From assembly GCA_002450925.1 (NCBI GenBank), contig DKAU01000066.1, positions 1-10,110 on the forward strand: a stretch of DNA of 10,110 bases. Reading direction: 5' to 3'. The notes beneath the pieces are model-generated. The model made no database searches and was not told the DNA's origin. It saw only the letters and a list, made by a program, of their open reading frames with translations. Each line of letters opens with the position of its first letter. Position 1 is the first letter of the stretch. Positions 1 through 5,876 of the stretch are shown one piece after another. Position numbers and translations under genes: made by a program. Origin of the DNA: Thiobacillus sp. UBA6918 (lineage in GTDB: Bacteria > Pseudomonadota > Gammaproteobacteria > Burkholderiales > Thiobacillaceae).

Positions 1-2
1 CC

Positions 3-734
3 GCCTTCGAGCGTTTCCAGAAAGCGCACGTCTGCGTCATCGGCATCGGCGGCGTGGGTTCCTGGGTGGCAGAGGCGCTGGCACGCACGGCCATCGGCCA
101 GCTCACCCTCATCGACCCGGACCACATCGCCGAATCCAACATCAACCGCCAGCTCCATGCGCTGACCGAAGAACTGGGCAAGGCCAAGGTGCAGGCCATG
201 CGCGAGCGAATCGAGGCGATCAATCCTCGTTGCAATGTAAACACCATCGAGGAATTCCTCACCGAAGACAATATCGATACATTGCTCGGCAACGGTTACG
301 ACTACATCGTGGACGCCATCGACAACGCGCGCGCCAAAGTCGCGCTCATCCTCAACTGCAAGCGGCACAAGATCAAACTGATTTGCATGGGCGGAGCTGG
401 CGGCCGGGCAGACCCCAGCCTCGTACAGATGACCGACATCACCCGAGCCAGCCAGGACCCCCTGCTGGCCAAGGTCCGCTCCAAGCTGCGCCAGGAACAT
501 GGCTTTCCACGCGACTTGAAAAAGAAATTCGGCATCGATTGCGTGTATTCGAGCGAACCGCAAATCTACCCTACCGCCGAGGGCGGCGTCTGCTACGAGA
601 AACCCGAAGACGCCAGCATCCACGGGCTCAACTGCGCCGGATTCGGTTCATCGGCCTGCGTCACCTCCACTTTTGGCATGCTGGCCGCGGCAAGGGTATT
701 GAACGAACTGGCCTCGCAGTCTGAAGGACTTTAG
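3..734 (+). CDS. tcdA: tRNA threonylcarbamoyladenosine dehydratase TcdA (5' partial)
   Basis: E1/ThiF-like enzyme that uses ATP to dehydrate the tRNA base t6A (position 37 of ANN-decoding tRNAs) into its cyclic form ct6A in the cytoplasm. The frame is open to the left window edge, so about 20-25 N-terminal residues are missing. The in-frame GTG at 54 lies inside the nucleotide-binding glycine loop and cannot be the start. Visible in order: the Rossmann loop GIGGVGSW, the acidic strand end LIDPDH, the family signature NINRQLHAL, DAIDNARAK, GGAGGRADPS, the DCVYSSEP segment, and a C-terminal GFGSSACVTSTFG helix. These line up well with E. coli TcdA (formerly CsdL/YgdL) as I remember it. The visible part is 243 codons, against a usual total of about 250-270 residues. 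A 60-nt gap separates it from the next gene, so it may or may not share a transcript with the pil genes. Identity is confident; only the N-terminus is unseen. Confidence 0.93.
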   Translation, partial: AFERFQKAHVCVIGIGGVGSWVAEALARTAIGQLTLIDPDHIAESNINRQLHALTEELGKAKVQAMRERIEAINPRCNVNTIEEFLTEDNIDTLLGNGYDYIVDAIDNARAKVALILNCKRHKIKLICMGGAGGRADPSLVQMTDITRASQDPLLAKVRSKLRQEHGFPRDLKKKFGIDCVYSSEPQIYPTAEGGVCYEKPEDASIHGLNCAGFGSSACVTSTFGMLAAARVLNELASQSEGL

Positions 735-784
735 TTTCGGGCCGATCAGGACGTTGATAGAATTCCTGTCCTACATTACTGACT

Positions 785-790
785 AGGAAA
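785..790 (+). promoter_or_regulatory. Shine-Dalgarno site for the PP0621-type gene
   Basis: AGGAAA lies 4 nt before the TTG at 795. It supports that unusual start codon; no ATG or GTG in a suitable position gives the complete hydrophobic N-terminus. Confidence 0.5.
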
Positions 791-794
791 ATCC

Positions 795-1019
795 TTGGGC
801 AAGCTTCTGTTTCTTCTCGGCCTCGGCTTTGTCATCTATCTGCTGCTCAGAAATTACCAGCGCAACCTCAATCGGCCCGAAACGCCACCTGCGCAGCGCG
901 GAGCGGAGGACATGGTCAAGTGTGCGCATTGTGGCGTAAACGTACCCCGTTCCGAAGCCATTTTCACGAGGGGGGAATTCTTCTGCACGCAGGAACATCA
1001 ACGCCTGGGCAAAAAGTGA
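795..1019 (+). CDS. PP0621-family small membrane-anchored zinc-ribbon-like protein
   Basis: A 74-aa protein starting at TTG, preceded by AGGAAA. Residues 3-18 form one hydrophobic helix (LLFLLGLGFVIYLLL), followed by a basic stretch (RNYQRN) and a flexible Pro-rich linker. That pattern suggests a single N-terminal membrane anchor with the rest in the cytoplasm. The C-terminal half holds Cys43-x2-Cys46 and Cys64-x3-His68, a plausible four-ligand zinc site. I recognise it as the PP0621 family of short proteins often found next to pilS in beta- and gammaproteobacteria; no biochemical function is known to me. Its stop codon overlaps the GTG start of pilS by 4 nt (GTGA), so the two are probably translationally coupled. 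A role as a PilS partner or modulator is inference from position only. Confidence 0.8.
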   Translation: MGKLLFLLGLGFVIYLLLRNYQRNLNRPETPPAQRGAEDMVKCAHCGVNVPRSEAIFTRGEFFCTQEHQRLGKK

Positions 1020-2575
1020 ATGACGTCCAGCGTCCCGAAACCGCCGGGTTCTACTCGTCGCATTGGCGATCGCTTGACTACTTCAATCTATACCGGCTGA
1101 TACTGGCCGCAATATTTGCGACGCTTTCGCTGCTGATAACGCCGGACTGGCTGATCGGCGCGGAAGATCCATTCTTTTTTCGTTTATCAGCCTTCGGGTA
1201 TCTGATTTCATCCGCGCTGTTTGTCATTGCCATCCGCGCTCGCTGGCCGTCATTTCCGGTCCAGCTTTCACTTCACATTTTCACCGATATCGTGATCATC
1301 ACGGCCATGGCCAATGCCAGTGGTGGGGTGTCCAGCGGACTGGGGCTAATGCTGCTTGTGTCGCTGGCATCTGCCGGTCTGGTCGGGCGCGGACGTCTTG
1401 CATTGATGTACGCATCAATGGCCACCATCGCCATGCTGATCATGCACGCCTCACGCATGCTCAACTCGCACGCCCAGCCCCAGGATTACCTTCAGACCGG
1501 GTTGCTTTCCCTGAGTTATTTTGCCATCGCCTGGCTTGCCCATATTCTGACCAAACGTGCATTGGCACTGGAACAGGAAGCCATCGAGAAAGCGAAAGAG
1601 CTGGCATTGCTAAACAGCATCCATGCCCTCGCAGCCGGCGATTCTGCAACAGGCATCATTGCGTTTACCAACAGTGGCAAAGTCACCTACTGCAATGCGC
1701 GTGCCTGCGTCATCCTTGGCATGGATCCAAAGGAAGGAAAACCCGTCTCCGTGCGCGGCCTGTTTGAGCAGACAAGCAAAATGCCCAGCCAGGCCGGAGA
1801 ACTCGAAATGGATCTCCCTGGCGCCCGTGCCCGGCTTCGTTTCCTGCCTGTTGAAAACAGCGAGCACACCGTTTTGTTGCTGGAAGACTTGTCGCGTGCT
1901 GAAAAACTTGCCCAGCAGATCAAGCTGGCATCACTCGGCCGCTTGACGCTCAACATAGCGCACGAGATCCGCAATCCGTTGTCGGCCATCGGCCACGCCG
2001 CTCAACTTCTGGAGGAGGATGCCTCTTCAGATGCAAACAACAAACTCACCGCCATCATCCGCAACAACATACGCCGGCTGGACCATATGGTGGACGACAT
2101 CCTGACCCTCAATCGTCGCGACCGCCAACAAAACGAAAATATCGAGCTGGCTCCCTTCTTGCAGAACTGGGTCAGGGAATGGCAGCAAGCTGAAGAAATA
2201 CCCGAAAACGCCGTCATAATTGAAATGACAACCAACACAACTATCTGCTTTGCTCCTCAACACTTGCGTCAAATTCTCTGGAACCTTTCTGCAAATGCAT
2301 GGCGTTATTGCCGAAAACAGGCTGGTAGCGTACGTTTTCTGCTGCATGGCGATGAACATACAATCTCGCTTGAAATCAGCGACAACGGCCCTGGCATCAG
2401 CCCCGAAAACGAGGCCCACCTGTTCGAACCTTTTTTCACCACAGATGCACAAGGCACCGGTCTTGGGCTCTTCATTGCACGAGAGCTGGCCGAATCAAAC
2501 AACGCGCGTATTGAGTTCGCCGGCAACCAGCCTGGCGCATGTTTCCTGCTGACCTTTCCCAACCAGCCATGCTGA
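1016..2575 (+). CDS. pilS: Sensor histidine kinase PilS
   Basis: Inner-membrane sensor kinase of the PilS-PilR two-component system. It phosphorylates PilR to control sigma-54-dependent pilin transcription. I choose GTG at 1016, which overlaps the previous stop as GTGA and gives 519 aa, close to the usual PilS size of about 530. An in-frame ATG at 920 would put 32 non-homologous residues inside the preceding gene. Domains: six hydrophobic segments between about residues 25 and 195, matching the six-helix PilS sensor module; a PAS-like domain about 210-295; the dimerisation/phosphorylation helix with the H-box AHEIRNPLSAI and phospho-accepting His316; then the ATPase domain with N-box (Asn423, Asn427), DNGPGIS (from 456), FEPFFTT and GTGLGL (from 480). 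All catalytic motifs are intact. No strong ribosome-binding site precedes the GTG, which fits coupling to the upstream gene. Part of the ATPase domain (about 2200-2360) looks more AT-rich than its surroundings. Confidence 0.92.
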   Translation: MNDVQRPETAGFYSSHWRSLDYFNLYRLILAAIFATLSLLITPDWLIGAEDPFFFRLSAFGYLISSALFVIAIRARWPSFPVQLSLHIFTDIVIITAMANASGGVSSGLGLMLLVSLASAGLVGRGRLALMYASMATIAMLIMHASRMLNSHAQPQDYLQTGLLSLSYFAIAWLAHILTKRALALEQEAIEKAKELALLNSIHALAAGDSATGIIAFTNSGKVTYCNARACVILGMDPKEGKPVSVRGLFEQTSKMPSQAGELEMDLPGARARLRFLPVENSEHTVLLLEDLSRAEKLAQQIKLASLGRLTLNIAHEIRNPLSAIGHAAQLLEEDASSDANNKLTAIIRNNIRRLDHMVDDILTLNRRDRQQNENIELAPFLQNWVREWQQAEEIPENAVIIEMTTNTTICFAPQHLRQILWNLSANAWRYCRKQAGSVRFLLHGDEHTISLEISDNGPGISPENEAHLFEPFFTTDAQGTGLGLFIARELAESNNARIEFAGNQPGACFLLTFPNQPC

Positions 2576-3900
2576 CCGCTCCCCGTGTACTCATCGTGGA
2601 CGATGAACCCGACCTGCTGGACCTGATGGAAATCACGCTTTCCAAGATGGGCCTTGATACACGCCGGGCAGCAACAGTAGCCGACGCACGCGGTCTTCTG
2701 GACAAGGAAAATTTCGACCTGTGCCTGACCGACATGCGTCTCACTGATGGCAGCGGAATGGAAGTGCTTCAGCACATCAGCGAGACAAAACCAGAAATGC
2801 CTGTTGCCGTCATCACCGCCTACGGCAACACCAACAATGCCATCGAGGCCCTCAAGGCCGGCGCTTTCGATTATCTTTCCAAGCCCGTTGCACTCGACCA
2901 GCTGCGCACCCTGGTCAAAACAGCGCTGAAAGTACCTGAGAAAAAATCCACCAATGCTGCGGGCCGCCCTGGCGAACTGCTGGGCAACTCTAGTGCCATG
3001 CAGGAAATCCGCACACAGATTGCCAAGCTTGCGCGCACCCAGGCACCTGTCCACATCACCGGAGAATCAGGCAGCGGCAAGGAACTTGCCGCACGACAAA
3101 TCCATACACTGAGCTCACGTTCCGACCATCCGTTCGTTCCCGTCAACTGCGGCGCCATACCCGAGAACCTGATGGAAAGCGAGTTCTTTGGCCACAAGAA
3201 AGGTGCATTCACCGGCGCCAACAATGATCACGAAGGCTTTTTCCAGGCTGCCAACGGTGGCACATTGTTTCTAGATGAAGTTGCCGACCTTCCGCTTGCC
3301 ATGCAGGTCAAACTGCTTCGCGCCATCCAGGAAAAGAAGGTACGCAAGGTCGGCGCCACCCAGGAGGACTCGGTGGACGTGCGCATCATCAGCGCCACTC
3401 ATCAAAAGCTCGGGAAAATGGTCGAGTCAGGAAAATTCCGTCAGGACCTCTATTACCGGTTGAACGTTATTGAACTGAACATGCCGAGTCTGCGGGAACA
3501 CCCGGACGACATCGGTTCTCTGTCCGTGGCACTGCTCGAGAAAATCGGCCGCGAACGCAAGACGCAATTGGACAAGGAAGCGCTCAAGGCGCTCAAGAAC
3601 TATGCATTCCCCGGCAACGTGCGCGAACTGGAAAACATACTCGAACGCGCACTCGCGCTCAGCGACAATGACGTCATCCAGGCAAGCGATCTCAACCTGG
3701 CACCCGCGGCTGAATTTCAGCCTTCATCAAGCCAGGGCCAACCTCCTTCCAACCTGCAGGATTATCTGGACAGGGTGGAGCGTGAAGCCCTGCTCAAGGC
3801 TCTTGAACAGACACGCTACAACAAGACTGCAGCGGCAAAGCTGCTGGGGATCACCTTCCGGTCATTGAGATACAGGCTGGAACGTCTCGGTATTGAGTAG
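2569..3900 (+). CDS. pilR: Sigma-54-dependent response regulator PilR
   Basis: Cytoplasmic NtrC-family activator that opens sigma-54 RNA polymerase promoters, classically that of pilA, after phosphorylation by PilS. The ATG at 2569 overlaps the pilS stop by 7 nt and puts the receiver's acidic pair (Asp11, Asp12) at the usual distance from the N-terminus. It gives 443 aa, close to the usual PilR length of about 445. An in-frame ATG at 2539 would add ten residues and is less likely. Visible parts: receiver domain with phospho-acceptor Asp55, Thr83 and Lys105; AAA+ domain with Walker A GESGSGKE (165-172), the sigma-54 contact loop GAFTGA (212-217), Walker B GGTLFLDE ending at Asp236-Glu237, and the downstream segment FPGNVRELENILERAL; and a Fis-type helix-turn-helix in the last 35 residues (NKTAAAKLLGITFRSLRYRL). 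All functional residues appear intact. The target pilin gene is not in the window. Confidence 0.94.
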   Translation: MLTAPRVLIVDDEPDLLDLMEITLSKMGLDTRRAATVADARGLLDKENFDLCLTDMRLTDGSGMEVLQHISETKPEMPVAVITAYGNTNNAIEALKAGAFDYLSKPVALDQLRTLVKTALKVPEKKSTNAAGRPGELLGNSSAMQEIRTQIAKLARTQAPVHITGESGSGKELAARQIHTLSSRSDHPFVPVNCGAIPENLMESEFFGHKKGAFTGANNDHEGFFQAANGGTLFLDEVADLPLAMQVKLLRAIQEKKVRKVGATQEDSVDVRIISATHQKLGKMVESGKFRQDLYYRLNVIELNMPSLREHPDDIGSLSVALLEKIGRERKTQLDKEALKALKNYAFPGNVRELENILERALALSDNDVIQASDLNLAPAAEFQPSSSQGQPPSNLQDYLDRVEREALLKALEQTRYNKTAAAKLLGITFRSLRYRLERLGIE

Positions 3901-3914
3901 CGCGACCAATCGCA

Positions 3915-4916
3915 TCAGCTCAACGCGATGGCGAGATAAGTCACATATAGCGCGCCATTCAGCCACAAGTGCCAGACTCGCAACCCACCGTGAGTCAACT
4001 TCCAGCGCAGCCACGTTGCCGCAATCAGCGTAATCACAACGCCGGACAGCACCTCCTTTACCGGTAGCCAGGGCGTCAGTGAAATGCCGATGGCCGGCAG
4101 CAGCGTTCCCTGGAATACCATTGCTCCACTGATGTTTCCAAAAGCCAGTGTGTCCTTGTGCTTTCGTATCCATAAAATCGAGTTCACTTTTTCTGGTAGC
4201 TCGGTTGCTACCGGCACGATCATCAGCGACAGCATCAGCGCGGAAACGCCAAGTATGGGCGCTGCCTGTTCGATGCCATGGATGAAACCCTTGGCGCCGG
4301 CAACCAGGAGTCCCAGACCAACGGCAAGCTGCGCCAGGATTACCGGCATGTTTTGCGGCAGGCCAATCTTGGTCAGCCACATGGGCTCCTCCGCTTCGGT
4401 CCCGTGGCCATCCTCCACAAGCTTGCTGGAAGCGCGCAGCGTAAGCATCACGTAAACGAAGTAGATCGTCACCATGACGAAGGCGATCGCCGCACGTACC
4501 CATCCTTCGCCATGCGGGATAAACATCGCAACCAGCGAAAGCGAGAAGGCCATCAGGAAGAAATCGAGGTCTCGTTTAAGCCCTGTTCTTTCCGGGCTTA
4601 GATGACCTTCGTGCCCGCGCTTCTTCAGCACGGCAAGGCTCATCAGGCACAAGGAAAGCGTGGACAGCATCAGGGGCGCGCCAAGAATCGCACCCACCCC
4701 GATTTCCTCATTGACTTGCTTATTGGTCGTGCCGGCAAAAATGGCCAGCAAGGGCACCAGGGTTTCCGGCAGGGCCGTACCCACGGCGGCAAAGATCGAA
4801 CCGGTCACACCTTCCGAAATCTTGAGCCGTTCTCCCAGGTGTTCCAACGCGTTGACGAACACCTCGGCCGCAACCAGGATCATCACCAGAAAAGCCACAA
4901 TCTCAATAAAAAGCAT
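3915..4916 (-). CDS. CaCA-superfamily sodium/calcium antiporter-like protein
   Basis: A 333-aa integral inner-membrane protein with two homologous halves, as in the Na+/Ca2+ exchanger (Na_Ca_ex) family. Half one carries the alpha-repeat AAVGTALPE (Gly46 to Glu51) with a following GAILGAPLML helix. Half two carries VPVATELPE (to Glu242) with GNISGAMVFQ (from Gly260). A charged loop at about 98-118 and another at about 161-190 separate the helix groups. Both Glu residues of the alpha-repeats are kept. Several Ser, Asn and Asp positions that coordinate ions in characterised exchangers (comparison with MjNCX from memory) are replaced by Ala, Leu, Gln or Glu, so the transported ion is uncertain. 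The ATG at 4914-4916 is preceded by AAGGG with 8-nt spacing. The gene is alone on the minus strand, divergent from the thioredoxin-like gene and convergent with pilR 14 nt away. Confidence 0.8.
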   Translation of the reverse strand: MLFIEIVAFLVMILVAAEVFVNALEHLGERLKISEGVTGSIFAAVGTALPETLVPLLAIFAGTTNKQVNEEIGVGAILGAPLMLSTLSLCLMSLAVLKKRGHEGHLSPERTGLKRDLDFFLMAFSLSLVAMFIPHGEGWVRAAIAFVMVTIYFVYVMLTLRASSKLVEDGHGTEAEEPMWLTKIGLPQNMPVILAQLAVGLGLLVAGAKGFIHGIEQAAPILGVSALMLSLMIVPVATELPEKVNSILWIRKHKDTLAFGNISGAMVFQGTLLPAIGISLTPWLPVKEVLSGVVITLIAATWLRWKLTHGGLRVWHLWLNGALYVTYLAIALS

Positions 4917-4924
4917 GCCGTCAG

Positions 4925-4929
4925 CCCTT
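4925..4929 (-). promoter_or_regulatory. Shine-Dalgarno site of the antiporter gene
   Basis: Read on the minus strand this is AAGGG, 8 nt before the ATG at 4916. Spacing and sequence are good and support that start. Confidence 0.5.
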
Positions 4930-4957
4930 AGTCATGAATGCAGCGATTCTATCAGCC

Positions 4958-4986
4958 TTGCCCTGTTTTCCACTTGCGGATATGTT
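4958..4986 (+). promoter_or_regulatory. Candidate sigma-70 promoter for the trx-like/ampD/PLD operon
   Basis: TTGCCC (4958-4963) and TATGTT (4981-4986) are separated by exactly 17 bp in the 76-bp divergent gap. Transcription would begin close to the ATG at 4993, giving a leaderless or nearly leaderless message. That fits the absence of a clear ribosome-binding site there. The match is modest and could be chance. Confidence 0.22.
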
Positions 4987-4992
4987 TGCCTC

Positions 4993-5331
4993 ATGGAGTT
5001 TTCCGAACTGACTGATTTCGACTTTCATCCGCGGCTGGCCGCATCGCCCGGCGTTGCCGTGGTGATGTTTTCAGGTCCGGATTGCGGAGCGTGCAAGCGC
5101 ATTGAGAAACACCTGCCGGACTGGTTTGGCAAGCAGGCCAACCATCTCTACAAGGTCGATGCCCAGCGCAGCACCGGCCTGGCGCGTGCCTACGATGTCT
5201 TCCACCTGCCCAGCCTGTTCGTGTTCGTGGATGGCCGGTATCACGCACCGCTGCAGGCCGAAGCCTCCCCCAAACCCATGCGCGCCGCGCTGGAAAAACT
5301 GTTGTCTGAGCCCCCGCACGAGGAACCCTGA
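4993..5331 (+). CDS. Thioredoxin-fold protein (short, cytoplasmic)
   Basis: A 112-aa thioredoxin-like protein with no signal peptide or membrane segment, so probably cytoplasmic. The active-site motif is Cys31-Gly-Ala-Cys34 in the context MFSGPDCGACK. It is followed by a KVDAQ strand and the cis-proline loop (HLPSLFVFVDGRY), the normal order of the fold. The likely role is thiol-disulfide exchange or reduction of a partner; the substrate is unknown. CGAC differs from the classic CGPC of thioredoxin, and the usual WxxWC context is replaced by SGPDC, so it is a thioredoxin-like family member rather than TrxA. The ATG at 4993 is chosen because longer in-frame starts run through the antiporter gene on the other strand. 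Its stop overlaps the ampD start by one base (TGATG), so it heads the operon with ampD. Confidence 0.85.
   Translation: MEFSELTDFDFHPRLAASPGVAVVMFSGPDCGACKRIEKHLPDWFGKQANHLYKVDAQRSTGLARAYDVFHLPSLFVFVDGRYHAPLQAEASPKPMRAALEKLLSEPPHEEP
5320..5325 (+). promoter_or_regulatory. Shine-Dalgarno site of ampD
   Basis: GAGGAA lies inside the end of the thioredoxin-like gene, 5 nt before the ATG at 5331. It supports that start and independent initiation as well as coupling. Confidence 0.6.
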
Positions 5332-5876
5332 TGAAACTGGACACAAACGGCTGGCTCGACGAAGCGCGGCATGCAGCCTCGCCCAACTGCGACGAACGTC
5401 CCGACAACGAAACGCCGTCGCTCATCGTCATTCACAACATCAGTCTTCCGCCCGGAGAATTCGAAGGCACTGCCGTGGAGAGCTTGTTCACCAACCAGCT
5501 CGACTGGGATGCCCACCCCTACTATCAGGGTATTCGTGGCATGGAAGTTTCCGCCCACTTTTTCATCCGCCGCGATGGCGAACTCATTCAGTTTGTACCC
5601 TGCACAAAGCGCGCCTGGCATGCCGGTATCTCGACATGGTGCGGCCGCGAGAAATGCAACGACTTCTCGATCGGCATCGAACTGGAAGGAACCGACGAAA
5701 CGCCTTTTACCGACATCCAGTACACGCGCCTGAACGAATTGCTGGCTGCGCTGCGCGACACCTATCCGATCCTCGGCGTCACCGGGCACAGCGACATCGC
5801 GCCTGGCCGAAAGAGCGATCCCGGCCCCTGTTTCGAGTGGGCCCGGGTAGCAGACACCAGCAGGAGCCTGTCTTGA
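5331..5876 (+). CDS. ampD: 1,6-anhydro-N-acetylmuramyl-L-alanine amidase AmpD
   Basis: Cytoplasmic zinc amidase that cuts the bond between anhydro-N-acetylmuramic acid and L-alanine in recycled muropeptides. In many Gram-negatives its loss raises AmpR-dependent beta-lactamase expression. The protein is 181 aa, like E. coli AmpD (183). It carries the expected residues of the amidase_2 fold: zinc ligands His35 (in VIHNIS), His153 (TGHSDIAPG) and Asp163 (KSDPGPCFEW), with Glu117 (IELEGTDE) at the position of the catalytic-site Glu116 of E. coli AmpD. Other family signatures are VSAHFFIRRDGELIQFVP, RAWHAG and CNDFSIGIE. There is no signal peptide, which separates it from the periplasmic AmiD and lipoprotein paralogues. 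The start overlaps the upstream stop by 1 nt and has a good ribosome-binding site. The stop overlaps the next start as TTGA. No ampR, ampC or ampE lies in the window. Confidence 0.95.
   Translation: MKLDTNGWLDEARHAASPNCDERPDNETPSLIVIHNISLPPGEFEGTAVESLFTNQLDWDAHPYYQGIRGMEVSAHFFIRRDGELIQFVPCTKRAWHAGISTWCGREKCNDFSIGIELEGTDETPFTDIQYTRLNELLAALRDTYPILGVTGHSDIAPGRKSDPGPCFEWARVADTSRSLS
5862..5866 (+). promoter_or_regulatory. Shine-Dalgarno site for the PLD lipoprotein (TTG start)
   Basis: AGGAG inside the end of ampD, 6 nt before TTG 5873. This near-perfect site decides the start of the next gene, which has no suitable ATG ahead of its signal peptide. Confidence 0.65.

Noticed and set aside
754..782. 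TTGATA hexamer as a promoter before the PP0621-type gene
   Set aside because: The nearest TATA-like hexamer (TACATT, 772-777) is only 12 bp away. At 17-bp spacing the sequence is a poor match.
920..1015. In-frame ATG upstream that would lengthen PilS by 32 residues
   Set aside because: It lies wholly inside the PP0621-type gene in another frame, and the extension resembles nothing in PilS. GTG 1016 with GTGA overlap fits family length.
2539..2568. Earlier ATG for PilR adding ten residues
   Set aside because: The ATG at 2569 puts the receiver's acidic pair at the usual distance from the N-terminus and gives the normal length; neither start has a strong ribosome-binding site, so this is a preference rather than proof.
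2305..3054. 249-codon minus-strand frame opposite pilS-pilR
   Set aside because: It is antisense to two genes with full motifs, spans their junction and shows no recognisable domain.
3909..3929. Inverted repeat ATCGC/GCGAT with an 11-nt loop between pilR and the antiporter
   Set aside because: The stem is only 5 bp, the loop is long and no T tract follows on either strand. It also overlaps the antiporter's last codons, so it is not a credible terminator.
5102..5872. Long plus-strand frame joined to the PLD protein
   Set aside because: It is the shadow of the thioredoxin-like and ampD genes, rich in Arg, His and Pro as expected for a wrong frame.
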